This document shows positions 25,599 to 33,627 of a stretch of 64,000 bases of DNA, one piece after another. The notes under the pieces were generated by a model, which saw only the letters and a program-made list of their open reading frames with translations, searched no databases and had not been told where the DNA came from. Where the stretch lies: assembly GCA_002083515.1 (NCBI GenBank), contig LWDN01000055.1, forward strand, positions 1-64,000, given 5' to 3'. This DNA comes from Proteobacteria bacterium HN_bin10 (GTDB lineage: Bacteria > Pseudomonadota > Alphaproteobacteria > Caulobacterales > Aquidulcibacteraceae). A program made the translations under genes and the position numbers. How positions within the stretch are numbered: the first letter of the stretch is position 1; each line of letters opens with the position of its first letter.

Positions 25599-26537
25599 TT
25601 GGCGCCGAGCGAAATCATGCCGCCATTCTTGAGCGTGCGGGTCTTTGAGGCGGCCGCGCGCTTGGGCAGCTTTGCGCGCGCGGCCGAGGAATTGGGCATC
25701 ACCGCCGGCGCGGTCAGCCAGCACATCAAGATATTGGAGGAGTTCGCCGGTCAGCCTCTGTTCCGCCGCCTGGGGCGCGGCGTCGAACTCACCGAAGCGG
25801 GGCGCGCCGGCTTCGCCCACGCCAGCGCCGCCATGGCCGAGATGCTGCAGGCGGGACGCGCGATGCGCGCCGGTTGGCGCGGCAAGCGCATCTCGGTGTC
25901 GACGCCGCCGTCTTTCGCGTCGAAATGGCTGATCCCGCGCTTGAGCAAGTTCCAGGAACAATTTCCCGACATTGAAGTGCGGCTCTCGGCCGACATGACG
26001 CTGGTGGATTTTTCCGGCAGCGATATCGATTTCGCCATCCGCTACGGCCCGGGCGGATACGAGGCGCTGCATTGCGAGCGGCTGATGTCGGAATCGGTCA
26101 TTGTCGTCGCCAGCCCGAAGCTGCTCGAAGGATACAGTCCGCTCCGCGCCAGCGAGGATTTGCTGCACCTGCCGCTGATCCACGATGACGCGGCGGAACG
26201 CGATCCCTCGTGTCCTACTTGGAGCATGTGGTTCGCGGCCCGCGGCCATCGCCGCGAGGACGCCGACCGCGGCCTGCGCTTCAACCAGTCGAGCCTGGCG
26301 CTCGAAGCTGCTGTCGCCGGCAAAGGCCTGGTGCTGGCAAAACGCCAATTGGCGCTGCGCGACCTCGCCAGCGGCGCCCTGGTTGCGCCTTTGGATGAAA
26401 GCCATGCGCCGGTGAGCTTCGCCTATTGGCTGGTGTGGCCGCGCGCTCGGCGTTTCGAACGCGCGCAGATTGCTTTCCTCGAATGGCTGCGCGAGCAGGC
26501 GATCGAGGGCGATCCGGTCGCCGATCAAACCGCCTAA
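25599..26537 (+). CDS. LysR-family regulator (GcvA-like)
   Basis: 312 residues from a TTG at 25599, preceded at good spacing by GGAGGAG (25583-25589); the first ATG is at 25617 and is the alternative start. The N-terminal winged helix (FLSVRVFEAAARLGSFARAA, LGITAGAVSQHIKILEEFAG) and substrate-binding domain (ISVSTPPSFASKWLIPRL, DIDFAIRYGPGGYEAL) follow the GcvA/AmpR subgroup. It lies between the met genes and the sulfite-reduction operon, same strand, so control of sulfur genes is possible but not shown. Confidence 0.88.
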   Translation: MAPSEIMPPFLSVRVFEAAARLGSFARAAEELGITAGAVSQHIKILEEFAGQPLFRRLGRGVELTEAGRAGFAHASAAMAEMLQAGRAMRAGWRGKRISVSTPPSFASKWLIPRLSKFQEQFPDIEVRLSADMTLVDFSGSDIDFAIRYGPGGYEALHCERLMSESVIVVASPKLLEGYSPLRASEDLLHLPLIHDDAAERDPSCPTWSMWFAARGHRREDADRGLRFNQSSLALEAAVAGKGLVLAKRQLALRDLASGALVAPLDESHAPVSFAYWLVWPRARRFERAQIAFLEWLREQAIEGDPVADQTA

Positions 26538-26634
26538 ACCGACGCTTTAGCTGGGCCGCCTTTCTCGCGCGCGGGGCAGCGCCCACTCTCAGTTCCTTGG
26601 GGCCGGATTGGGGTCCCGCGGATTGCACTGGGCG

Positions 26635-28278
26635 ATGTACCGTTACGATGCTGTCGATCGCCTCGTCGTCGAGGAGCGGGTGGCGCAATATCGCGATCAG
26701 GTGCGCCGCTATCTGGCCGGCCTCCTGGACGAAGACGCGTTCAAGCCGCTCAGGCTGCAGAACGGCCTCTACATTCAACGATATGCGCCGATGCTGCGCG
26801 TCGCCATCCCGTATGGTGTGCTGTCGACCGGACAGTTGCGCGGGCTCGCCTCGATCGCGCGCCGCTACGACCGCGGCTACGGCCACTTCACCACGCGCCA
26901 GAACATCCAGTTCAATTGGGTCAAGGTCGAGGAGACGCCGGACATCCTGGCCGAACTCGCCAGCCTCAACATGCACGCGATCCAGACCAGCGGCTCTTGC
27001 GTCCGCAATGTCACCACCGACGCGTTCGCGGGCGTCGCCGCCGATGAGATTGTCGATCCCCGGCCGTTCTGCGAGCTGATGCGGCAATGGTCGACGCTGC
27101 ATCCGGAATTCGCGCACCTGCCGCGCAAGTTCAAGGTCGCGTTCAATGGCGCCAAGGAAGATCGCGCCGCCACACCCGTGCACGATCTCGCCTTCGATCT
27201 TTATCGCGACGATTCAGGCGAGGTTCTGATCGCGGTGAAGGTTGGCGGCGGGCAGGGCCGGACGCCGCGGCTCGCCGATGTCATCCGCCGTGACCTGCCT
27301 TGGCGCGAATTGCTGAACTACAGCGAAGCGGTGCTGCGGGTGTACAATCGCCTCGGCCGCCGCGATCACATATTCAAGGCACGGATCAAGATTCAAGTCG
27401 AGACGCTCGGTGCGCAGGAATTCGCACGCCTGGTCGACGAAGAATGGGCGCATCTGCGCGGCGGTCCCAACACCATCAAGGACGAAGAATTTGCGCGCAT
27501 CGCCGCGCATTTTGCCGATCCCACGCTCGACCGTGCGCCGGCGCCCGCGTCAAACAGCCTGCCGATCGATGCGCGCTTCCGCGATTGGAAGCGCAACAAT
27601 GTCTCCGCGCACCGCCATCCAGACTATGCAGCGGTCACGATCAGCTTGAAGCGCCAGGACATCGCGCCCGGCGATGCGACGGCCGACGAGATGGATGCAA
27701 TCGCCGATCTGGCCGATCGCTACAGCTTCTCGGAGCTGCGCGTCACCCATCAGCAGAACCTGGTCCTCCCTTACGTGCAACGCGCGCAATTGCACGCGCT
27801 CTGGAGTGAGCTTGACGCGCTTAATCTTGGGCGCGGCAATATCGGGCTGGCCTCCGATATCATCTGCTGCCCCGGCGGCGACTTCTGCTCGCTCGCCAAT
27901 GCCAAGTCGATTCCGCTCTCGGCCGCCATCGCTGAGCGTCTGGCGCCGATCGAAGACGAACTCGGCGCGCTTTCCATCAAGGTGTCCGGCTGCATTAACG
28001 CCTGCGGTCATCATCATGTCGGCCATATCGGCGTCCTCGGCGTCGAGAAGGCGGGCGAAGACTGGTACCAGGTGCTGCTCGGCGGCCGCGCCGATGGCCA
28101 TGGCGCGCTTGGCGTGCTGATCGGCAAGGCGGTGCGCGCCGAAGATGTGCCGCGGATCGTTGAGCGTTTGGCGCGCCACTATCTCGCGGTTCGCCGACCG
28201 CATGAGAGTTTCATCGACGCCATCGAGCGCCTTGGCGCCGAGGCCTTCAAGTCCGCCCTCGAACAGGAACCCGCATGA
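26635..28278 (+). CDS. cysI: sulfite reductase hemoprotein (siroheme/4Fe-4S)
   Basis: 547 residues from ATG 26635 (MYRYDAVDRLVVEERVAQYR), the conserved start in alphaproteobacteria; the in-frame ATG at 26608 is a weaker candidate. Two ferredoxin-like half domains precede siroheme/Fe-S motifs: FTTRQNIQFNWVKVE, SGSCVRNVTTD, CCPGGDFCSLANAKS and KVSGCINACGHHHVGHIG, whose four cysteines bind the 4Fe-4S cluster and bridge siroheme. It reduces sulfite to sulfide using reduced ferredoxin or a similar donor. The stop overlaps the next gene (ATGA). Confidence 0.92.
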   Translation: MYRYDAVDRLVVEERVAQYRDQVRRYLAGLLDEDAFKPLRLQNGLYIQRYAPMLRVAIPYGVLSTGQLRGLASIARRYDRGYGHFTTRQNIQFNWVKVEETPDILAELASLNMHAIQTSGSCVRNVTTDAFAGVAADEIVDPRPFCELMRQWSTLHPEFAHLPRKFKVAFNGAKEDRAATPVHDLAFDLYRDDSGEVLIAVKVGGGQGRTPRLADVIRRDLPWRELLNYSEAVLRVYNRLGRRDHIFKARIKIQVETLGAQEFARLVDEEWAHLRGGPNTIKDEEFARIAAHFADPTLDRAPAPASNSLPIDARFRDWKRNNVSAHRHPDYAAVTISLKRQDIAPGDATADEMDAIADLADRYSFSELRVTHQQNLVLPYVQRAQLHALWSELDALNLGRGNIGLASDIICCPGGDFCSLANAKSIPLSAAIAERLAPIEDELGALSIKVSGCINACGHHHVGHIGVLGVEKAGEDWYQVLLGGRADGHGALGVLIGKAVRAEDVPRIVERLARHYLAVRRPHESFIDAIERLGAEAFKSALEQEPA

Positions 28279-29516
28279 CCGTGTTGCTCGATCTCCGCGA
28301 ACCGCGCGTGCGCGGCGCGGCGCCCCCGCGCGCGGCGCCTGTGCCGCCGAAGCCGGCGAACGCCGGCCACGGCGACGTGCGCAAGAAGATCGTGCCGGTG
28401 ATCAAGCCGCCGGCGGGACCATCGGTTACCGATTGGGAGGGCGGCGTCTATTTTTCGCTGGCCGAATGGCTCGAAGCGCCGAAGCCGAACGGCGCGGTGC
28501 TCTTGCAGCCAGCGGACGATCCGACCGCGCTCGCCGGCAAGCTCAGCGATGCGGCGCTCGTCGCCGTGGACTTTCCGCGCATCGGCGACGGCCGCGGTTA
28601 TTCGCACGCGGTGCTGTTGCGGCGGCAGGGTTATGCCGGGCCGCTCCGCGCCGTCGGCGCCATTACCGCGGACCAAGTCTACGCGCTGGCGCGCGTCGGC
28701 TTTACGTCCTTCAGCCTGCGCGCCGATCAGGATGGCGAGACGGCGCTGAAGGCGCTCTCGACGTTCAGCATTCCCTATCAAAGCACCGACGCGGCGCCGG
28801 GCGCGCTTAGCGATCGCGCCAACGCCAATTTCAATGCGCGCGTGCGCCTGCTCGAACGCGCGCTGAGAGACATCGCCGAACGGCACGGCGCTGTTGCGCT
28901 GGCCTCCAGCCTCTCGGCGGAGGACATGGTCGTCACCGATGCGATCGCGCGCCTCAACTTGCCGATCCATGTCTTCACGCTCGATACCGGCCGGCTGCAT
29001 GCGGAGACGGTGGACCTCATTACGCAGACTGAAGCGCGCTATGGATTAAAGATCGAGGTATTCCGGCCCGATCCGCAATCGGTGGCGGCCTACGTCGCCG
29101 CTCACGGCGAGAATGGATTCTACGACGGTCTCCAGCAGCGCAAATTGTGCTGCGCCATCCGCAAGGTAGAGCCGCTTAATCGCGCGCTCGCCGGCTGTGA
29201 CGCCTGGATCACCGGTCAACGGCGCGAACAATCGCTGACCCGCGGCGGGCTCGATGAAGTCGAGCATGACGCCGAACGTAACATCGCAAAATACAATCCG
29301 CTGGCGGCGTGGACTTGGGCCGACGTGCTGGCCTACGCGCAGCGTTTCGACATTCCAATGAGCCCGCTCTATGCGCGTGGTTATGTGTCCATCGGCTGCG
29401 AACCGTGCACCAAGCCGGTGCGCGCAGGCGAAGATCCGCGCGCCGGACGCTGGTGGTGGGAAAATCAGGACAATAAGGAGTGCGGCTTGCACACAAACAC
29501 AGCGGTGCGCGCATGA
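28275..29516 (+). CDS. cysH: fusion of DUF934 with assimilatory APS/PAPS reductase
   Basis: 413 residues in a single frame. After a proline-rich start, residues about 50-170 match DUF934 (VAVDFPRIGDGRGYSHAVLL, LRAVGAITADQVYALARVGF), a family usually encoded as a separate small protein beside cysI and cysH. From about 180 the CysH domain follows: ALASSLSAEDMVVTDAI, FTLDTGRLHAETVDL, the Fe-S cysteines in RKLCCAIRKVEPL and SIGCEPCTKPV, and the catalytic KECGLH tail. The double-cysteine pairs indicate the Fe-S (APS-type) reductase. It starts inside the cysI stop and overlaps cobA. Confidence 0.92.
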   Translation: MTVLLDLREPRVRGAAPPRAAPVPPKPANAGHGDVRKKIVPVIKPPAGPSVTDWEGGVYFSLAEWLEAPKPNGAVLLQPADDPTALAGKLSDAALVAVDFPRIGDGRGYSHAVLLRRQGYAGPLRAVGAITADQVYALARVGFTSFSLRADQDGETALKALSTFSIPYQSTDAAPGALSDRANANFNARVRLLERALRDIAERHGAVALASSLSAEDMVVTDAIARLNLPIHVFTLDTGRLHAETVDLITQTEARYGLKIEVFRPDPQSVAAYVAAHGENGFYDGLQQRKLCCAIRKVEPLNRALAGCDAWITGQRREQSLTRGGLDEVEHDAERNIAKYNPLAAWTWADVLAYAQRFDIPMSPLYARGYVSIGCEPCTKPVRAGEDPRAGRWWWENQDNKECGLHTNTAVRA

Positions 29517-30256
29517 GCGGCACAGTGTATCTCCTCGGCGCTGGCCCGGGCGCGGCCGATCTGCTGACGTTGCGTGCGGCGCGGCTTTTGGCTCAAGCCG
29601 ATGTCGTACTGCACGACGCCTTGGTCTCGCCTGAGGTCTTGGCGCTGGCGACCAAGGCGAAGCTCTACAATGTCGGCAAGCGTGCGCGGCGGCCGTCAAT
29701 GGATCAGCGCTTGATCAACCGGCTGCTGGTGCGCGCGGCGCTCAGTCATCGCCTCGTCGTGCGGTTGAAGGGGGGCGATCCGAACCTGTTTGGCCGCGCG
29801 ACGGAAGAGATCGAAGCCTGCCGCGCCGCTGGATTGTCTGTCGTCACCGTGCCCGGCGTCAGTGCCGGCTTTGCCGCCGCGGCGTCGCTCGGCGCTTCGC
29901 TCACGGCGCGCGGCGTCTCGCGCTCGGTGACGTTCGTGACGCCGAGCGTCGGGCGCAGCGAACACGCCAGCGAGCACTGGGCCGAAGCGGCGGCCGCCGC
30001 CGACACCGCAGTCATCTACATGGGCGCCATGCACGCTAAGCGCGTGCGTCATGCGTTACTGGAACGCGGCGTGCCGGCGCAGCGGCCGGTCGCCTTGATT
30101 GAAAGCGCATCGAGCCCAGGCGAACGCATCATCCGCGGCATGCTGAGCGAACTGCCGCAACTCACGGTTCAGCTGGGCGAAGGCCCGGCGATCATGATCA
30201 TCGGTGAAGCCGTTGCCGGGGCGCGGGCGCTGCTCAAGGGAGCCCACGCGGCATGA
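29513..30256 (+). CDS. cobA: uroporphyrinogen-III C-methyltransferase
   Basis: 247 residues from ATG 29513, overlapping the cysH stop. The tetrapyrrole methylase motifs are clear: VYLLGAGPGAADLLTLRAARLL, VRLKGGDPNLFGRATEE, VTVPGVSAGFAAAASLG. It makes precorrin-2 for siroheme. In enterics this is the C-terminal half of CysG; here it is separate from the dehydrogenase/ferrochelatase half, which follows directly. It overlaps the next gene by 4 nt. Confidence 0.93.
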   Translation: MSGTVYLLGAGPGAADLLTLRAARLLAQADVVLHDALVSPEVLALATKAKLYNVGKRARRPSMDQRLINRLLVRAALSHRLVVRLKGGDPNLFGRATEEIEACRAAGLSVVTVPGVSAGFAAAASLGASLTARGVSRSVTFVTPSVGRSEHASEHWAEAAAAADTAVIYMGAMHAKRVRHALLERGVPAQRPVALIESASSPGERIIRGMLSELPQLTVQLGEGPAIMIIGEAVAGARALLKGAHAA

Positions 30257-30807
30257 TCCCGATCTATCTCGATCCCGCCGCGGCGCGCGTCGCGGTCATT
30301 GGCGACGGTCCTCTGGCGCTGCGCCGCTTTCACTGGCTAGAAGCGGGCGGCGCCGAGCCGGAGGTATGGTCGCTGGTGCCGAGCTCTGAATTGGCCGCCG
30401 CCGCTGGCGCTTTACTCACGCGGCGTCTGCCTTCGCGCGCCGAGCTGGCGTGCTATCATGCCGTCTGGATCGCCGATTTGCCTATCGAACAAGCCGAGGA
30501 CTTGTTTGCGATAGCGCGGCGCATGCGCGTGCTCGTCAATGTCGAGGATGTGCAACGTCTGTGCGCCTTCCACACGCCGGCCGTGGTGCGTCGTGGGCAA
30601 CTCACTTTGGCCGCTGGCACCGGCGGCGCTAGCCCGGCGGTGGCGCGCGCCGCGCGCGAACGGCTTGAGGACGCGTTTCCCCCCCAATGGGGCGCGGCAT
30701 TGGAGGAGATCGCAAAGTCACGCAGCGCCTTGCGCGAGCAGCGCGCCAGCTTCGATGAATTGGTAAGCGATGCGCGCAAGCGGCTTGCCGAACACGGCCT
30801 GGTCTGA
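30253..30807 (+). CDS. precorrin-2 dehydrogenase / sirohydrochlorin ferrochelatase-like (CysG N-terminal type)
   Basis: 184 residues. It begins with IYLDPAAARVAVIGDGPLALRRFHWLEAGGAEPEVWS, the NAD-binding start of the Met8p/CysG_N family, then LVNVEDVQRLCAFHTPAVVRRGQLTLAAGTGGASP, the conserved substrate segment. With CobA it would finish siroheme for the adjacent CysI. It is shorter than typical family members (about 200-220), mainly at the C-terminus, so both activities are not guaranteed. Confidence 0.86.
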   Translation: MIPIYLDPAAARVAVIGDGPLALRRFHWLEAGGAEPEVWSLVPSSELAAAAGALLTRRLPSRAELACYHAVWIADLPIEQAEDLFAIARRMRVLVNVEDVQRLCAFHTPAVVRRGQLTLAAGTGGASPAVARAARERLEDAFPPQWGAALEEIAKSRSALREQRASFDELVSDARKRLAEHGLV

Positions 30808-30815
30808 GCCACGCC

Positions 30816-31601
30816 ATGGATGCGTTCTTCTGGCAATCGGTGGCGGTCGGCTTCGTCGCGCAGTTGATCGACGGTGCGCTCGGCATGGCGTACGGCTTGG
30901 TGTCGACCTCGTTTTTGTTGGCGCTCGGCGTGCCGCCCGCCGCCGCGAGTGCTGCCGTGCACACAGCCGAGATGTTCACCACGGGCGCATCCGGCGCCGC
31001 GCATGCGTGGCGCGGCAACGTCGATTGGAGCTTGGTTTGGCGGCTGGCGCCTGCCGGCATTGCCGGCGGCATCGTCGGCGCCTTCGCTGTTTCGTATCTG
31101 CCGATCGCCGTCATCAAGCCGATAGTGTCAGTCTATCTGCTGGCGATGGGCGTGTTCGTCGTCTGGTTGGCGCTGCGCGGTCGCATGGCGCCGCCGGCTG
31201 AACCCAAAGGCGTGCGGCGGTTAGGCTTGGTCGGCGGTTTCCTCGACGCGGCCGGCGGCGGCGGCTGGGGACCGATCGTCACCACCACATTGCTTGGCCG
31301 CGGTCACGCGCCCCGCAGCGCCGTCGGCTCCGTCAGCATGTCGGAGTTCTTGGTGACGATGGCGATTTCGGCCTCGTTCTTTTTTGCGTTGGGCGGCATC
31401 CGCTGGAGCGACATCGCCGGTCTGCTGGTAGGCGGACTGATCGCGGCGCCGATTGCGGCGTTCGCCGTCAACCTGGCGCGCCCACGACTCTTGCTTGGCT
31501 GCATCGGGTGCTTCGTGGTGTCGTTGGCGGCTTGGCAGATCGCATCGGCCATCGATCCCAACATCGCTTCGTTTACGGCGCTGCAGCGCCCGCCGGCTTG
31601 A
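30816..31601 (+). CDS. TauE/SafE-type membrane permease
   Basis: 261 residues with about eight hydrophobic segments and the family start FWQSVAVGFVAQLIDGALGMAYGLVSTSFLLALG, repeated in the second half (LGLVGGFLDAAGGGGWGPIVTTTLLG). The two inverted-repeat halves are typical. Members move sulfite, sulfonates or related anions. Its position inside the siroheme/sulfite operon supports sulfite efflux, which would protect the cell when reduction is slower than supply. Confidence 0.88.
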   Translation: MDAFFWQSVAVGFVAQLIDGALGMAYGLVSTSFLLALGVPPAAASAAVHTAEMFTTGASGAAHAWRGNVDWSLVWRLAPAGIAGGIVGAFAVSYLPIAVIKPIVSVYLLAMGVFVVWLALRGRMAPPAEPKGVRRLGLVGGFLDAAGGGGWGPIVTTTLLGRGHAPRSAVGSVSMSEFLVTMAISASFFFALGGIRWSDIAGLLVGGLIAAPIAAFAVNLARPRLLLGCIGCFVVSLAAWQIASAIDPNIASFTALQRPPA

Positions 31602-31606
31602 AAATC

Positions 31607-32413
31607 ATGGCTGATACGCTTTCTCTGGCGCGGCCTGCGCCGCCGTCCAACCTGTTCGCGGCGAATGTGCTTGGCGTCACGCATTACACCGACACGCTGT
31701 TTGCCTTCACGTGCACACGGCCCGCGTCGCTGCGCTTTCGCTCCGGCGAGTTTGTGATGATCGGGCTCATGAACGGTGACAAGCCGCTGTTGCGCGCGTA
31801 TTCGATCGCAAGCCCGGCGTGGGATGAGGCGCTGACGTTCTACTCGATCAAGGCGCCGAACGGGCCGCTGACCAGCCGCTTGCAGCACATTCAGCCCGGC
31901 GAAGAAATCTTGGTCGGGCGCAAGCCCACCGGCACGCTGGTGCTGGATGCGCTCTCGCCCGGCAGGCGGCTGTGGCTGATCTCGAGCGGCACCGGCATCG
32001 CGCCGTTCGTCAGCCTGATCCGCGATCCCGAAACCTACGAGCGTTATGACCAAGTCATCCTGACGCACACCTGCCGCAGCGATCCCGAGTTGGAGTTCGG
32101 TCGCGAGGCGGTCGCGGCGGCTCTGAGCGATCCGCTTGTCGGCGACTCTGCGCGCGCCAAACTCCAGCACGTCACGACGCTGACGCGCGCGCCTCACGCC
32201 ATCGCGGGGCGTATCACCGATCTGATCGCCGGCAGCGCACTGTTCTTCAAGCTGGGCATTCCCGATCCCGATCCGGCCCATGACCGCATCATGATTTGCG
32301 GCTCGGTTCCGATGCTCAGCGACATGAAAGCCATTGCGTTGGCCCGCGGTTTCGAAGAGGGCTCGAACCACCAGCCCGGCGGCTTTGTCATTGAGCGCGC
32401 TTTTGCTTCGTAA
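31607..32413 (+). CDS. fpr: ferredoxin/flavodoxin-NADP+ reductase
   Basis: 268 residues from ATG 31607, 5 nt after the permease stop. The FAD site reads LLRAYSIASPAWDEALTFYSIK, followed by NGPLTSRLQHIQPGEEI, and the NADP site is LISSGTGIAPFVSLIRDPETY with IMICGSVPMLSDM. It ends in ERAFAS, a terminal pattern of bacterial FNRs. It probably supplies electrons, through ferredoxin, to the nearby sulfite reductase. Confidence 0.92.
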   Translation: MADTLSLARPAPPSNLFAANVLGVTHYTDTLFAFTCTRPASLRFRSGEFVMIGLMNGDKPLLRAYSIASPAWDEALTFYSIKAPNGPLTSRLQHIQPGEEILVGRKPTGTLVLDALSPGRRLWLISSGTGIAPFVSLIRDPETYERYDQVILTHTCRSDPELEFGREAVAAALSDPLVGDSARAKLQHVTTLTRAPHAIAGRITDLIAGSALFFKLGIPDPDPAHDRIMICGSVPMLSDMKAIALARGFEEGSNHQPGGFVIERAFAS

Positions 32414-32435
32414 ACGCCAATGCTAGTGCGATCCC

Positions 32436-33458
32436 ATGTCTGATTTCACCAGAAGCCTCATTCTTCCTTCCGTTATCGCCGGCATCGGCAACACCCCGCT
32501 GATCAAGCTAAAGCGCGCTTCGGAAGAGACCGGCTGCACCATTCTAGGCAAGGCCGAGTTCCTCAATCCCGGTCAGTCGATCAAGGATCGCGCCGCGCTG
32601 GCGATTGTCGAAGACGCCGAGCGCAAGGGCCAGCTCCGGCCCGGCGGCGTGATCGTCGAAGGCACGGCTGGGAATACCGGCATTGGCTTGGCGATGGTCG
32701 GCGCCGCCAAGGGTTATCGCGTCATCGTGGTGATGCCGCGCACGCAGAGCGAGGAAAAGAAGCAGGCCGTCGTGGGGCTAGGCGCGGAGCTGATCGAAGT
32801 CGACGCCGCGCCGGCGGCGAGCGACAATCATTATCCGAAGGTCGCGCGCCGTCTCGCCGAGGAAAAAAATAAGACCGAACCGAACGGCGCGATCTGGGCC
32901 AATCAGTTTGACAATGTCGCCAACCAGCAGGGCCATTACCGCACCACCGGGCCGGAAATCTGGGAGCAGACCCAGGGCAAGGTCGATGGCTTCATCTGCG
33001 CCGTCGGGTCCGGCGGCACGCTGGGCGGCGTCTCGCTCGCGCTCAAGGAGCGCAATCGGAACGTCCGCATCGGCATCGCCGATCCGGCAGGCGCCGCGCT
33101 CTACAATTGGTACAAACACGGCGAACTCAAAGCCGAGGGAACCTCGATCACCGAAGGCATCGGGCAAGGCCGCGTCACCGCCAATCTCGAAGGCGTGGTC
33201 GTTGATGACGCGTTTCGCATCGAGGACAAGGAATGGCTGCCGGTGCTCTATGGCTTGATCCAGGAAGAGGGTCTGTCATTGGGCGGCTCGTCGGCGCTCA
33301 ACGTGCTGGGCGCGGTGCGCTTGGCCAAAGAGCTCGGCCCCGGCAAAACCATCGTCACCGTGCTCTGCGACTACGCCAACCGCTACGCCTCGCGGCTGTT
33401 CAACCCCGACTTCCTGCGCAGCAAGGACCTGCCGCCGCCGCCTTGGATGGCGGGTTGA
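32436..33458 (+). CDS. cysK: cysteine synthase A family
   Basis: 340 residues, PLP fold type II. Motifs: GNTPLIKL, FLNPGQSIKDRAAL with the PLP lysine, VEGTAGNTGIGLAMVGAAKGY, CAVGSGGTLGGVSLALKE and GLSLGGSSALNVLGAVRLA. It makes cysteine from O-acetylserine and the sulfide formed by CysI, closing the local sulfur pathway. It begins 22 nt after fpr. Confidence 0.94.
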   Translation: MSDFTRSLILPSVIAGIGNTPLIKLKRASEETGCTILGKAEFLNPGQSIKDRAALAIVEDAERKGQLRPGGVIVEGTAGNTGIGLAMVGAAKGYRVIVVMPRTQSEEKKQAVVGLGAELIEVDAAPAASDNHYPKVARRLAEEKNKTEPNGAIWANQFDNVANQQGHYRTTGPEIWEQTQGKVDGFICAVGSGGTLGGVSLALKERNRNVRIGIADPAGAALYNWYKHGELKAEGTSITEGIGQGRVTANLEGVVVDDAFRIEDKEWLPVLYGLIQEEGLSLGGSSALNVLGAVRLAKELGPGKTIVTVLCDYANRYASRLFNPDFLRSKDLPPPPWMAG

Positions 33459-33537
33459 GGCGGCCTTGCCGCAGAGGCCAAGTCGTTGCTTTGAGAGAAC
33501 AAAGCGCCCAGGCCTGATGCTTGAACGCCACGCCTGC

Positions 33538-33555
33538 GCGCCCGCATGCGGGCGC
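33538..33555. repeat. 18-bp perfect palindrome after cysK
   Basis: GCGCCCGCATGCGGGCGC is fully self-complementary. It lies in the 169-nt gap between cysK and the next gene. No T-run follows, so a terminator role is uncertain. Confidence 0.6.
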
Positions 33556-33627
33556 TTAGGGCGATGTCGCCGATGCCTTGTTGACAGCTGCGCGGCCAAG
33601 CCGTCTGGTCTCGGTCAGGAGAGCGCA

